Shown here: piece by piece, positions 34,388 to 43,573 of the stretch
How the letters are laid out: each line of letters opens with the position of its first letter
How positions within the stretch are numbered: position 1 is the first letter of the stretch
NCBI RefSeq assembly: GCF_900111825.1
Contig: NZ_FOJM01000001.1
Coordinates: forward strand, 1-64,000
Direction of reading: 5' to 3'
Origin: Pedobacter suwonensis
GTDB taxonomy: Bacteria > Bacteroidota > Bacteroidia > Sphingobacteriales > Sphingobacteriaceae
DNA length: 64,000 nucleotides
Notes under the pieces: generated by a model
What the model was told of the DNA's origin: nothing
Seen by the model: only the letters and a program-made list of their open reading frames with translations
Databases searched by the model: none
Program-made: the position numbers and the translations under genes

Positions 34388-34988
34388 TTCTTATAAAACA
34401 ATCGAAAATACTTCAGAGGGTATATTTCGAGATAAGGGGAGCAAATTTATTGCATATGCCTACCCCATCCGTGGCGAGGAAGAAGTAAAACCGTTTATAA
34501 TGAACCTGCGGTCTGCAAATCCTAAAGCCAATCATTTTTGTTATGCTTACCGTTTAACACCAAACCGTTCGGTTTTTAGGGTAAGCGATGATGGTGAACC
34601 ATCCGGTACTGCAGGCAGGCCAATACTGAACTGCCTTTTATCTGAAGATCTTACCAATATACTCATTGTAGTGGTACGTTATTTTGGCGGCACCCTACTG
34701 GGCGTTCCTGGTTTAATTAATGCCTATAAAAATGCTGGCATAGAGGCTATTAAAGCTTCAAAGATCATTTCCAAAACGGTTAATGATGTGTATGAAGCTC
34801 ACTTTGAATACATGCAGATGAACGATGTAATGAAGTTAAGCAAAGAAGAAAATCTGCAGATTTTAGCACAGCAATTTGATATCAATTGCATCCTGAAATT
34901 TGAAGTGAGAAAAGCACAACTTAATCAGGTTTTAAGTAAATTTGATAAGATTGAAGGTGTCAAGCTAAAATATTTATACACCAGTTAG
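34374..34988 (+). CDS. YigZ/IMPACT family protein
   Basis: A 204-residue protein of the YigZ/IMPACT (UPF0029) family. Diagnostic blocks are FRDKGSKFIAYAYPI, ANHFCYAYRL, RVSDDGEPSGTAGRPIL and VVRYFGGTLLGVPGLINAY, followed by a C-terminal DUF1949-like domain. Eukaryotic IMPACT modulates translation control; the bacterial role is not settled. The ATG at 34374 is preferred over a TTG at 34341 because it begins the conserved N-terminus. It overlaps the transporter gene by 14 bp, implying translational coupling. Confidence 0.9.
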   Translation: MLFDDSYKTIENTSEGIFRDKGSKFIAYAYPIRGEEEVKPFIMNLRSANPKANHFCYAYRLTPNRSVFRVSDDGEPSGTAGRPILNCLLSEDLTNILIVVVRYFGGTLLGVPGLINAYKNAGIEAIKASKIISKTVNDVYEAHFEYMQMNDVMKLSKEENLQILAQQFDINCILKFEVRKAQLNQVLSKFDKIEGVKLKYLYTS

Positions 34989-35121
34989 TCACCACAGGTA
35001 TTAGCCCACTGAAATCTGCGTGAAAAATAGCATGTAAAAAACTTAACAAGTAGCTGCAGATTTGGATATTACAGCGATAAATCTGTTTAAGCCAAATCTG
35101 TTGGGATAAAATAAACCAAAT

Positions 35122-35982
35122 ATGAAAATATCAGAAAGCGACCTAATCATCAATCCTGACGGCAGCATATATCACCTCAATCTTTTACCAGGAGATATTG
35201 CCGAAACCATCATCACTGTTGGTGATCCTGACCGCGTTGGTGAGGTCAGTAAATATTTTGATCAGATAGAATTTAAAAAAGGTAAACGGGAATTTGTTAC
35301 CCACACCGGGTATGTAGGCAAAAAACGCGTTACCGTACTCTCAACAGGAATCGGAACTGATAATATAGATATCGTTTTCAATGAGTTGGATGCACTTGTT
35401 AATGTTGATTTTGAAACCCGTGAAATAAAAAAATCGCTTACTTCTTTAAATATAATCAGAGTAGGTACATCTGGTGCGGTCCAGCCAGATATCCCGATGG
35501 GAACCATTTTAGCTTCATCGTATGGCTTAGGAATGGATGCTTTAATGAATTATTATGTTCATCAATTATCTCCTGATGAACAGCTGTTGCTGGATGATGT
35601 AAAAACTCACTTTGGTCAACTTAAACATATTAATCCTTATCTGACTGCTGCGGATGATGGCCTGCTACATACCATTGGTAAAGACATGATTCACGGTATC
35701 ACCATTACTGCCCCGGGTTTTTACGCGCCACAAGGTAGAATCGTAAGGGCAAAAAATTCGGTTACAGATTTCATTGGTTTAATTAACAGTTTTCAGCGTA
35801 ACCAGCACCGCATTACTAATTTAGAAATGGAAACTGCCGGTATTTACGCTTTAGCTAAAGTTTTGGGGCATAAAGCACTGTCAATTAATGCTATTTTGGC
35901 CAGCAGGGTAAAGTTCGAATTTAGCAATGAACCGAATAAAATTGTAGAGCAAGCGATTAAAATGGTACTGGAAAGGGTTTAG
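35122..35982 (+). CDS. Nucleoside phosphorylase (uridine phosphorylase-like)
   Basis: A 286-residue enzyme of the PNP/UDP family that splits nucleosides with phosphate. The N-terminus has the phosphate loop TVGDPDRVGEV, then VLSTGIGTDNIDIVFNEL, the phosphate-binding IIRVGTSGAVQPDIPMG, and the nucleoside-binding ITNLEMETAGIYALAKVLGH. The spacing looks closer to uridine phosphorylase than to purine-specific enzymes. ATG start. It follows YigZ after 133 bp with no obvious promoter and may be independent. Confidence 0.9.
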   Translation: MKISESDLIINPDGSIYHLNLLPGDIAETIITVGDPDRVGEVSKYFDQIEFKKGKREFVTHTGYVGKKRVTVLSTGIGTDNIDIVFNELDALVNVDFETREIKKSLTSLNIIRVGTSGAVQPDIPMGTILASSYGLGMDALMNYYVHQLSPDEQLLLDDVKTHFGQLKHINPYLTAADDGLLHTIGKDMIHGITITAPGFYAPQGRIVRAKNSVTDFIGLINSFQRNQHRITNLEMETAGIYALAKVLGHKALSINAILASRVKFEFSNEPNKIVEQAIKMVLERV

Positions 35983-36552
35983 TTATTATCGTTTAATATT
36001 AGTTTTTCGATCAGCTTAAGTATTTTTAAATTAAGCGAGCGTCACCCTGACCTGTCAAGCGGAAAGCTACGCAGTAAACCGAGTCTTCTGCGAGCTCACC
36101 GAAGGTAATTTATTTCAGGGTCTCCCCAGCTAAAAGATGTTAACCACGAGTGCTGAGCTTGCCGAAGTATCAAAACGCTTTTGGGGAATTTCAAACACGA
36201 TCCTTCGACAAGCTACCATTGACGTTATTTTGTAATTACCTATTAATGAGCAGAATGCGGCATCATGCATTTCCGTATAGCTAGGCCATAGCACCGTATC
36301 ACCGTTCTACTTAAAACCGGCCTAATAAATTTTTCGGACTGCACTGTTCTAGCCATAACACTGGCTTTGAAAGAAAAATTTTCAGCCGGCATTTTTTGTT
36401 ACTTTTTGATGCCAAAAAGTAAGAGCCCTTCGGCGGCGGTGAGCCGAGGGCAAGAATTGTGCGAAGGAAAAAACGTCAATCATATTGATTTTTATAAGAT
36501 AAATTATCCCTCAGGATGACACTTTTACTTAAAATATAGTCTTTGTATATTT
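35983..36552. other. Repeat-rich intergenic region
   Basis: 570 bp with no credible gene. It contains fragments of extragenic repeats (GCGTCACCCTGACCTG near 36038; GATCCTTCGACAAGCTACC near 36200) and two hairpins in succession: TTACTTTTTG/CCAAAAAGTAA at 36399-36422, and GCCCTTCGGC / GCCGAGGGC at 36425-36451. It separates the convergent phosphorylase and DUF1398 genes and looks like accumulated repeat debris. Confidence 0.6.
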
Positions 36553-36948
36553 CTAAACCGCAGGAATATTTTCCTTTACCAGTTCATTTCCCTCGGCATC
36601 TAAATAAGTACAGGTCATTTCATCCAGGTCTGTAACCCATTTTTCTACGCCCGCGTCTGCCGCCTGTTTACAAAAGCTGATGTAATCTGTTTCACCTTGT
36701 TGATGTACTTTTAAAGCGTGCTCCAATTTTCCTGCAGAAGCCTCCTCATTAATGACCAATGTTGGATATTCATCAGGACTTACCTGCTGTGCATTGTCTT
36801 CATCATCGAAATAGATCGATAAGCCATTGCTGACGTAAACATCATTCCGTTTAACCCCCAATTCCTTAATTTCCTTTATAAACTTCGGAAAATCTGAACC
36901 GGATTTGATTTTTGACGCTGCGGCCTGTATATGTTCAATAGTAAACAT
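36553..36948 (-). CDS. DUF1398 family protein
   Basis: A 131-residue soluble acidic protein of the DUF1398 (YbcV-like) family. Recognised from the N-terminal helix FTIEHIQAAASKIKSGSDFP, the middle YVSNGLSIYFDDEDN and the ending DAGVEKWVTDLDEMTCTYLD. Some homologues are annotated as phage envelope proteins, which is a misleading label; the function is unknown. ATG start, 3 bp after the stop of galM, so it is co-transcribed with it. Confidence 0.85.
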   Translation of the reverse strand: MFTIEHIQAAASKIKSGSDFPKFIKEIKELGVKRNDVYVSNGLSIYFDDEDNAQQVSPDEYPTLVINEEASAGKLEHALKVHQQGETDYISFCKQAADAGVEKWVTDLDEMTCTYLDAEGNELVKENIPAV

Positions 36949-36951
36949 AAA

Positions 36952-38001
36952 TTATTTATTTAATGAAATTTTGTAAATGGTTGTTTGCGTATACAGTTCA
37001 TCCGGCCTTAAAATCGTATTAGGGAATGTTGGGATATTAACTGCATTTGGATGATGCTGGGTTTCGACACAAAAGGCATCAAAGCTGTTGTAATCCTTCC
37101 CCCCCTTTCCATTCTTTACATCTAAATATTTCGCAGTATATAAATGAGCTACCGGTTCTGTGGTGTAAACGCTTAATACTAAACCGCTTTCTTCTTCAAT
37201 TGTTTTGCTTGCCAGCGACAAATCGCCATAAATTTTATCCAAAACAAAACTCTGATCATAACCTTCGTCCTTATTCCAGTCTTGCCCTATTGCTTTAGGT
37301 TTGGTAAAATCCAGAGGCGTGCCCGCAACAGCGATAAGGTTACCCGTTACCGAATAATTATCATCCTGCTCTAGATAGTGTGAAGCAAAAATCTGTTGTT
37401 TATGATTTTCGACACTCCCCCCATTAGAAGCCAGATTAAAATAACCATGATGAGTTAAGTTTATGGCGGTGGCCTGATCTGTTTCTGCTTCATAACTTAA
37501 AATCAACTCATCATTTTCGGTGAGTTCGAATGTCAGATCAATCACCAGGTTTCCAGGAAAACCCTCTTCTCCATCCACACTTTCATATTGCAAGGTAACC
37601 GAAGGTTGAGCGCCATCATTGATTTCAATAATATCCCAAACCTTTTTATCAAAACCTACAAGGCCCCCGTGCAGCGTATTATCACCGGCATTTTGCGGCA
37701 ACTGATAGTCTTCCCCGTCTATACTGAATCTTCCATTTTTTATCCGATTGGCATATCTGCCAATTACGGCCCCTAAATATGGATAATTTGCCAGATAACC
37801 CGGACTCAGGTATTCATCAAATGTATTGAAGCCGAGAACAATATCCTGCTTTTCACCCCTGGCATTTGTGACAATAAATTTATTGATAATAGCACCATAA
37901 TTAAATATTTTGACGTAAGTGCCTTTGCTATTGGTGAGTTCGATTGCGATAACTTCATCGCCATCAATAATTTTTCCGGTGGGTATTTGCTGTACGCTCA
38001 T
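36952..38001 (-). CDS. galM: Aldose 1-epimerase (galactose mutarotase)
   Basis: Interconverts alpha and beta anomers of galactose and glucose, feeding galactokinase. The 349-residue beta-sandwich protein has RYANRIKNG, the substrate-binding NTLHGG (His in LPQNAGDNTLHGGLVGFDK), LTHHGYFNLA with the catalytic His, and the C-terminal Glu in FDAFCVETQHHPN. ATG start. No signal peptide, so it is cytoplasmic. It is divergent from galK across a 76-bp gap that must contain both promoters; a DUF1398 gene follows directly. Confidence 0.95.
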   Translation of the reverse strand: MSVQQIPTGKIIDGDEVIAIELTNSKGTYVKIFNYGAIINKFIVTNARGEKQDIVLGFNTFDEYLSPGYLANYPYLGAVIGRYANRIKNGRFSIDGEDYQLPQNAGDNTLHGGLVGFDKKVWDIIEINDGAQPSVTLQYESVDGEEGFPGNLVIDLTFELTENDELILSYEAETDQATAINLTHHGYFNLASNGGSVENHKQQIFASHYLEQDDNYSVTGNLIAVAGTPLDFTKPKAIGQDWNKDEGYDQSFVLDKIYGDLSLASKTIEEESGLVLSVYTTEPVAHLYTAKYLDVKNGKGGKDYNSFDAFCVETQHHPNAVNIPTFPNTILRPDELYTQTTIYKISLNK

Positions 38002-38077
38002 AAATTGTAACTTAGGGCTTTTGTTTTCAAAACAAACATAGCATTATTAATGCTTTTTATAAATATATTTTAACCCA

Positions 38078-39229
38078 ATGAACATCAGCCTGCAGGAAAA
38101 ATTCGCCCAGCAATACCATAAAAATGCCGAAGCTATTTATTTTACACCTGGACGGGTTAATCTGATCGGAGAGCATATCGATTATAATGGCGGCCTGGTT
38201 ATGCCCTGCGCCATCTCTTTAGGAACCTGGGTAGCCATTGCCCCGAACAATGATGGGCAATTCAGGTTTAAAAGTTTAAACTTTGATATTGAAACGGTAG
38301 TAACCAGTAATACGATTAATGAAAAGAATGGCAGCACCTGGACGAATTATCCTATTGGGGTAATCAATGAATTTATAAAAGACGGTAAGGATATAAACGG
38401 CCTGGATTTTCTATTTTATGGAAATATTCCAATCGGATCTGGATTATCGTCTTCAGCTTCAATAGAAATAGCCACCGCTTATGCCCTGAATACCTATTAT
38501 AACTTAGGCTACGATAAATTAGCGCTTGTTAAAATCGCCAAGCGTGTTGAGAATGATTTTATTGGTCTAAATTCGGGCATCATGGATCAATTTGCGGTTA
38601 CTTTCGGAGAAAAAGACAAAGCCATTGTGTTGGATTGTGAAACCTTGAAATACAAAATGATTGATGTTGACCTGGGCAATTATGTGCTGGCCATCATTAA
38701 TACCAATAAACCGCGGGAACTGGCAGATTCAAAGTACAACGAACGGGTTGCAGAATGCCAAATAGCCCTGAAACAATTAAACAAAGAAATTACGCTCAAC
38801 TATCTTTGTGAACTTAATGCAGAAAAGTTTGCCCTGCACAGTCATTTAATCAGCGATGAAACCATACTAAACAGGGCTACACATGTGATTAAGGAGAATG
38901 ATCGTGTACATTTAGCCGCTAAAGCATTAAATGGAGGAGATTTAGCAACATTTGGCCGCTTGATGTATGCTTCTCATGAATCTTTGCATACCTTATACGA
39001 AGTAAGCGGAAAAGAGTTAGATACAGTAGTAGATTTCTGTTCGGGCTATGAGCATGTAATTGGTGCACGTATGACGGGGGCAGGATTTGGGGGCTGTGCC
39101 ATTGCGCTTTTAGAGAAAGGCTATGAAGAAGATTTTGCTAAACACTTAACTGGTTATTATCTTGAAAGAATAGGTTATTCAGCTGCAATTTATATCAGTG
39201 AAATTGGTGGCGGACCATCCATTTTATAA
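38078..39229 (+). CDS. galK: Galactokinase
   Basis: GHMP-family kinase phosphorylating galactose at C1 in the Leloir pathway. The 383-residue protein begins its core with TPGRVNLIGEHIDYNGG (galactose-binding signature), contains the ATP loop IPIGSGLSSSASIE, and ends with TGAGFGGCAIALL (GHMP motif 3). The catalytic Asp lies in LNSGIMDQFA. ATG start. It is divergent from galM; galT and galE are not in the window. The upstream A+T-rich gap probably holds a shared regulatory region. Confidence 0.96.
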   Translation: MNISLQEKFAQQYHKNAEAIYFTPGRVNLIGEHIDYNGGLVMPCAISLGTWVAIAPNNDGQFRFKSLNFDIETVVTSNTINEKNGSTWTNYPIGVINEFIKDGKDINGLDFLFYGNIPIGSGLSSSASIEIATAYALNTYYNLGYDKLALVKIAKRVENDFIGLNSGIMDQFAVTFGEKDKAIVLDCETLKYKMIDVDLGNYVLAIINTNKPRELADSKYNERVAECQIALKQLNKEITLNYLCELNAEKFALHSHLISDETILNRATHVIKENDRVHLAAKALNGGDLATFGRLMYASHESLHTLYEVSGKELDTVVDFCSGYEHVIGARMTGAGFGGCAIALLEKGYEEDFAKHLTGYYLERIGYSAAIYISEIGGGPSIL

Positions 39230-39325
39230 AAACAATTGCCACAAGATGCATAACATGTAAATACAGATTCTATATTACATTCAATCTGTGTAATCCTTCC
39301 ATCTGTGAAATTATTTTAAAAAATA

Positions 39326-39856
39326 ATGAGAAAATTAAAATTAGACGAGTTAAACCGTCCGGATATTAAAGCATTTCAAACACAGGAAAAATTACCTGTG
39401 GTGGTGGTTTTAGATAATGTGCGCAGCATGCACAATGTAGGTTCTATATTCCGTACTGCAGATGGTTTTGCGCTTGAGAAAGTAATACTCTGTGGCATCA
39501 CCGCACAACCACCCCATCGTGAGATTGAAAAAACGGCCTTAGGTGCAACACAATCTGTTGATTGGATTCATTACACTGATACCCTAGAAGCTGTTGACAC
39601 CCTGCGGAGCCTGGGTTATGAAATAGTAGCCATTGAGCAGGCTGAAAACAGTACCATGCTGAATACTTTCAATCCCGATCCCAAGAAAAAGTATGCTCTG
39701 ATATTTGGAAATGAGGTTGACGGTGTTAGTGATGAGGTAATGGCCAAAATTGATGAATGTATTGAAATTCCACAGTTTGGCACCAAACATTCGTTTAACA
39801 TCGTCATTTCTGCCGGAATCGTATTTTGGGATTTCTTCGCTAAATTGAGATTGTAA
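39326..39856 (+). CDS. SpoU/TrmH-family RNA 2'-O-methyltransferase
   Basis: A 176-residue SPOUT methyltransferase acting on tRNA or rRNA ribose. It has the three trefoil-knot motifs: VLDNVRSMHNVGSIFRTAD (motif 1, with the catalytic Arg), ALIFGNEVDGVSDEV (motif 2) and IPQFGTKHSFNIVISAGIV (motif 3, here Phe-Gly-Thr-Lys-His rather than the commoner GxxxSLNVS). The short length with no N-terminal extension resembles minimal SpoU enzymes. The target base is not predictable. ATG start, 96 bp after galK. Confidence 0.9.
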   Translation: MRKLKLDELNRPDIKAFQTQEKLPVVVVLDNVRSMHNVGSIFRTADGFALEKVILCGITAQPPHREIEKTALGATQSVDWIHYTDTLEAVDTLRSLGYEIVAIEQAENSTMLNTFNPDPKKKYALIFGNEVDGVSDEVMAKIDECIEIPQFGTKHSFNIVISAGIVFWDFFAKLRL

Positions 39857-40236
39857 TATGCTGATTCGATTCAGTGGCTTTGCGATTCAACATCCATCCG
39901 TATTTAGCACACTGGATGTTGGATTAATTTTATCGAATTTTACGCTATCCTGGTGTCCAGACTGAGGTTGGGCAAGGAGATCATAACTATCCTTTAAATA
40001 AAATTTTATAGGATAAATCTTAATCAAAAACCATTAGTGTATATTATTGTATACATTAAAATAGGGGGCATCCGCCATTACGTAACTTTTTTGTGAAATA
40101 AATTTGATATGTTAATTATCTGATAATATGTTATTTGTGTGGAAAATTCGGTATTTGGCAAGATTTTTTCTTATTAGCTTCAAAACAGTAGGATAAAAAA
40201 ACTGTTAAGACACTAATATTTAAAAAATAGAAGAAA
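39857..40236. other. Intergenic region upstream of ompA-like gene
   Basis: 380 bp without a gene. It contains TAAATTTG at 40099-40106, an exact -7 match about 130 bp before the OmpA start, which would give a long 5' leader. No -33 TTG at standard distance and no riboswitch fold was recognised. A near-palindrome TATTATTGTATACATTA lies near 40040. Confidence 0.45.
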
Positions 40237-41580
40237 ATGAATACTAGAATTACAAAATCAACAATGTTGGTTGCCTTATTAGGATTATCATCACAATTAT
40301 TTGCACAGGATACACCAATGACTACGGGTACTACCGCAGAACGCTTTTCTCCTAAAGAATTCCGTACCTGGAGTATCGGTGTTCATGGAGGTTTGCTAAC
40401 GCCAAGAACTATTTTTGGCAACTCTAATCACCAATTTCAAACGCCTGTAGAACATATCGGTTACGGAGGTTACATCAAAAAACAAATTTTACCTCAGTTA
40501 GGTATACAGGCAGATTTTTTAGCGGGTAAAGTTGAAGAATTAAGAATTGCTAATGGTATTGATGCTGCTGGAAATACAACTTATGCCGCAAACACAGGTT
40601 ACAAAACAAACATTCAGTGGTCTGGTGCTTTATCAGCTGTTTGGAACGTAGCCAACATCAATATTAATAATGAAAATGGAATCCTAATTCCTTATTTAAA
40701 GGCAGGTGCTGGTTACATGTCATCAGGTGCTACCACTATGCCAGCTAACACTCAAGACGCCGGTTATTACAGAGAAGGCTGGTTTGTACCAGTAGGTGCT
40801 GGTTTTAAATTAGGTGTTGCTAAAGGAATCAATGTAGATTTAGGTTACGATGTAAACTTTGTTAAGTCTGCTAAATTTGATGGAGTTAATTCTGGTGTTA
40901 ATGACAGATTTGCTTATGCACACGCAGGTTTAGAATTTGCCCTAGGCAGTAAAGAAAAACCGCAATTACAAAACTACAGTTCATTAGCTAATTTACGCAA
41001 GCAAAGTGCTGAAGAAAGTGCTGAGTTAAGAAGAGCCTTATCAACTGCTGAACAAAATGCGCAACGTGATAGAGAGCAATATGCTAAAGATCTAGCTGAT
41101 GATGATAACGATGGTGTAGCAAACAAATTCGATAAATGCCCTGGAACTCCTTCAGGAACAGTTGTTGATGGTTCTGGTTGTCCAATCAAAGTTCAACGTG
41201 AAATCATTAAAGAAACTAAGGTAATTACTGAAGAAGACCGTAAAGTGGTTAAAGATGCAATTTCTAACTTAGAATTCGATTTAGGAAAATCAACCATCCG
41301 TTCTAAATCATATGCTACTTTAAACCGTGTTGCTGCTTTATTGGTAGATAAAAACTTTAGCCTGAAATTAGCTGGCCATACTGATAACACCGGTGGTAGA
41401 GAGTTAAACTTACGTTTATCTAAAGAAAGAGCAGAATCAGTTAAAGCTTATTTAGTATCTCAAGGTGCAAATGCATCTAGAATTGAAGCTACAGGTTACG
41501 GACCTGACCAACCAATTGCAACAAACAAAACTGCAGCTGGCCGTCAAGAAAACCGTCGTGTAGAGTTTACTTTATACTAA
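40237..41580 (+). CDS. OmpA-family outer-membrane protein
   Basis: A 447-residue protein with a signal peptide (ending LSSQLFAQ), an N-terminal eight-strand beta-barrel (about 40-235, alternating hydrophobic residues and Tyr/Gly-rich strands), a helical linker rich in Glu and Arg (about 245-285), a calcium-binding thrombospondin type 3 stretch (DDDNDGVANKFDKCPGTPSG) and a C-terminal OmpA peptidoglycan-binding domain (LAGHTDNTGGRELNLRLSKE, ATGYGPDQPIA, QENRRVEFTL). It anchors the outer membrane to the cell wall. Codon use is biased to GAA, GGT and TTA, in keeping with high expression. It is followed by a strong terminator. Confidence 0.94.
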   Translation: MNTRITKSTMLVALLGLSSQLFAQDTPMTTGTTAERFSPKEFRTWSIGVHGGLLTPRTIFGNSNHQFQTPVEHIGYGGYIKKQILPQLGIQADFLAGKVEELRIANGIDAAGNTTYAANTGYKTNIQWSGALSAVWNVANININNENGILIPYLKAGAGYMSSGATTMPANTQDAGYYREGWFVPVGAGFKLGVAKGINVDLGYDVNFVKSAKFDGVNSGVNDRFAYAHAGLEFALGSKEKPQLQNYSSLANLRKQSAEESAELRRALSTAEQNAQRDREQYAKDLADDDNDGVANKFDKCPGTPSGTVVDGSGCPIKVQREIIKETKVITEEDRKVVKDAISNLEFDLGKSTIRSKSYATLNRVAALLVDKNFSLKLAGHTDNTGGRELNLRLSKERAESVKAYLVSQGANASRIEATGYGPDQPIATNKTAAGRQENRRVEFTLY

Positions 41581-41599
41581 TCGTAAATAACGGTTAAAT

Positions 41600-41635
41600 A
41601 AAAAGCTCCTCAGATTAATTTCTGAGGAGCTTTTT
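41600..41635 (+). terminator. Rho-independent terminator of ompA-like gene
   Basis: Perfect 15-bp stem (41600-41614 / 41621-41635; AAAAAGCTCCTCAGA and its complement) with loop TTAATT and a T-run, 20 bp after the OmpA stop codon. Confidence 0.93.
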
Positions 41636-41719
41636 ATATATTAGAAATCGCCATCCTGAACTTCTTTCAGGATCTTTATTGGCGGAATAGTTGTTGAAGT
41701 TCAGCGTGACGCCCCCTCG

Positions 41720-43018
41720 TTAAGACAATCCCTTTTTATTCTTATAGGTCATTTTAGCTTTAGCGCCTGCACTATAATTGTAATTTTTTAAGTTGCTGGC
41801 CTTCTTTTCGTGAAACGCTGCACCCCTTTCAGAAGATTCATCATCCTCAGTACCTTTCTTTTTCTTTGGTTTATCAGCAGCATCAACCACCTTTAAATCT
41901 TCAGGCAGCTCCATTACCTCCAGTTTCTGACCAATAGCCTGCTCGATTCTTTTTACTTCAATCAATTCAATATCTGTAGAAAAAGTGATGGCTACCACAT
42001 CTTCATTACCGTGCTTGACAATACGTTTAATTAAGGTTTCTTTTTGTTCTGGCAATTCGAAATGAAAAATGAAAGGAATTCCTTCAATATTGAGTTCGCC
42101 CGAATTCTCATTAGCCACAATTAATATCCTGGCCTCTGGGGTATCTTTAAATTCGTTAATATCATCAAACCCCCTATCATCAAAAAACAACGGGCGGTAA
42201 ATGCTAATTTCGCCCTCTTTATGCTGGTTAAAGTTTTTATACACGGTTTGTGCGGTTAAACGCGTATTAACAAAAACCACAGCCTTATCAAAAACTTCAG
42301 CATCATTTAGTAGCAAGGTTAATAAATTTAGCTTTGTCCTGAAATTGGGTACCTGATAAAGCATCTGATGGTAAACTTCTGCCTGCTTCTCGCCAATCTC
42401 GTCTACCTCGATGGTTGCTGCCGAATCTTTCATGAAAGGGGCAATCATGTGTTTAAGTTTATCATGCAGTACCTCTGTAAACACCACATGTTGAGACTTG
42501 TAGGCGCTGTTTGCTAACTCTACAACTGGTAACTGCAAACCTTTTTTAACAATAAGTTCTGCATTATCTACGATAAACAATTGTATTTTATTGGTGTTTA
42601 AAGCTAGCTTTAAATACAATGCACGGGCACGATCGGGTACGGCAACAATAATATCACAGCCATCGGTAACCTCATTCATTTGCGTTTCAATGGTGCCCCG
42701 GCTGTCAATTCCCAAAATCCTGAAAGTATTGTTGCGGTTCAATAGTTTAAATTGTTCCAAAACATGGTCAACATGTTCAATGTCAGGTACTAAAATCAAT
42801 GCTCTTGGCGCCTCCTCAAATGCGTATTTCAACTTCATTAAAGTAGCTAAAACATAAGTAGTAGTTTTTCCTGAGCCCTCTGGTCCAACCGCTATAACAT
42901 CCTGACCACCTAATATACGCGACATCGTTCTGGTCTGGATTTCTTTTGGTGTTAAAAATCCCGCATCCGTCATGGCCGCTACAAGTGGTTTGCTAAGTTT
43001 CAATTTATCTAAAGACAC
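41720..43018 (-). CDS. Degenerate DEAD-box helicase-like protein
   Basis: A 432-residue protein with the DEAD-box two-domain layout but damaged catalytic motifs. The Q motif (FLTPKEIQT, Gln28) and Walker A (GPEGSGKT, 45-52) are intact. Motif II is DNAE (151-154) instead of DEAD. Motif III is FTE (180-182) instead of SAT. Motif VI reads IKRIVKHGNED in place of HRxGRxGR, with its key arginines missing. A basic, Lys/Ser-rich tail (from about residue 385) could bind RNA. It may bind ATP and RNA without unwinding, or be a diverged helicase. The ORF is long and intact, so this is a maintained protein, not a pseudogene. Confidence 0.8.
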   Translation of the reverse strand: MSLDKLKLSKPLVAAMTDAGFLTPKEIQTRTMSRILGGQDVIAVGPEGSGKTTTYVLATLMKLKYAFEEAPRALILVPDIEHVDHVLEQFKLLNRNNTFRILGIDSRGTIETQMNEVTDGCDIIVAVPDRARALYLKLALNTNKIQLFIVDNAELIVKKGLQLPVVELANSAYKSQHVVFTEVLHDKLKHMIAPFMKDSAATIEVDEIGEKQAEVYHQMLYQVPNFRTKLNLLTLLLNDAEVFDKAVVFVNTRLTAQTVYKNFNQHKEGEISIYRPLFFDDRGFDDINEFKDTPEARILIVANENSGELNIEGIPFIFHFELPEQKETLIKRIVKHGNEDVVAITFSTDIELIEVKRIEQAIGQKLEVMELPEDLKVVDAADKPKKKKGTEDDESSERGAAFHEKKASNLKNYNYSAGAKAKMTYKNKKGLS

Positions 43019-43281
43019 AATTACTATTTTAATGTTTGAAATGCAAATATCCTTAAAATAATTATCTTTTCTGAAATTGAATTTAAAGGGATGTAAAAGC
43101 GACTATTAAAATATGCTTTACACCTCGCTTATTTCAGCATAAATAGCAGCTTTTTAGTTCAAAATCAATTTCAATAGCTGTTTGATGCATAGTAAATTTT
43201 TTTATTATACTGTAAATGAGATAATTAAATTAATTTCTAAATAAATAACTACAAAATCTATAGATATTATATACTAATTTA
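43019..43281. other. A+T-rich region upstream of the 43.3 kb unit
   Basis: Strongly A+T-rich DNA with no ORF. It should include the promoter of the degenerate helicase gene (reading left) and upstream sequence of the small unit at 43.3 kb (reading right). No repeats or folded structures were recognised. Confidence 0.4.
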
Positions 43282-43289
43282 TATATTTG
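43282..43289 (+). promoter_or_regulatory. -7 promoter element of the 43.3 kb unit
   Basis: TATATTTG is an exact TAnnTTTG match 45 bases before the ATG at 43335. No clear -33 TTG. It would start a transcript at about 43296 that ends at the terminator near 43685. Confidence 0.5.
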
Positions 43290-43334
43290 TCTAAATCTAA
43301 GTGTTACATCTGTTGAACGATTAAATTAAAAATC

Positions 43335-43496
43335 ATGTCGATTTATTTTCAATACCCTGCTATAGATGAATATCCTCAATTGCTTGATCCTTTGCAAACA
43401 GAAGCAAAAAAAATGGAAATTGATCAGGATGAAGATAATTTGAATAAAGAACAGATTTTAGCGCTAAGAGATTATTTAACACTAAAGCAATTGTAA
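43335..43496 (+). CDS. Small acidic protein, 53 aa
   Basis: Not recognised. An ORF of 53 residues (MSIYFQYPAIDEYPQLLDPL, continuing to a charged helix with KKMEIDQDEDNLNKEQILAL). It has no signal or membrane segment and no Shine-Dalgarno site. The case for a real gene rests on the -7 element upstream, sensible amino-acid composition and the shared terminator downstream. It stops 6 bp before a tRNA-like fold. It may be a host for that RNA or an independent small regulator. Confidence 0.5.
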   Translation: MSIYFQYPAIDEYPQLLDPLQTEAKKMEIDQDEDNLNKEQILALRDYLTLKQL

Positions 43497-43502
43497 AAAC
43501 AC

Positions 43503-43571
43503 GGCCAGTTGACCGATTGGAAGGTGGAGTTTCATAAACTCTTTATAGTGGTTCGAATCCATTACTAGGCC
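43503..43571 (+). tRNA. tRNA-like element, anticodon CAU, non-canonical
   Basis: Folds as a cloverleaf: acceptor GGCCAGT / ACT(A)GGCC with one bulged A, a short D arm ACC/GGT with loop GATTGGAA, anticodon arm GGAGT-TTCATAA-ACTCT (anticodon CAT), variable loop TTAT, and T arm AGTGG-TTCGAAT-CCATT with a canonical T loop. Departures from a normal tRNA are the acceptor bulge, a 3-bp D stem, the missing base 26 and no encoded CCA. It may be a divergent or decayed tRNA-Met/Ile2, or a tRNA-mimic domain of a longer RNA, as it sits in one transcript with a small ORF and further hairpins. Confidence 0.4.
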
Positions 43572-43573
43572 GC

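Noticed and set aside
36553..36948. Phage gene, from the phage envelope label given to DUF1398 proteins
   Set aside because: No phage neighbours; it is co-transcribed with galM and the label is an annotation artefact of the family.
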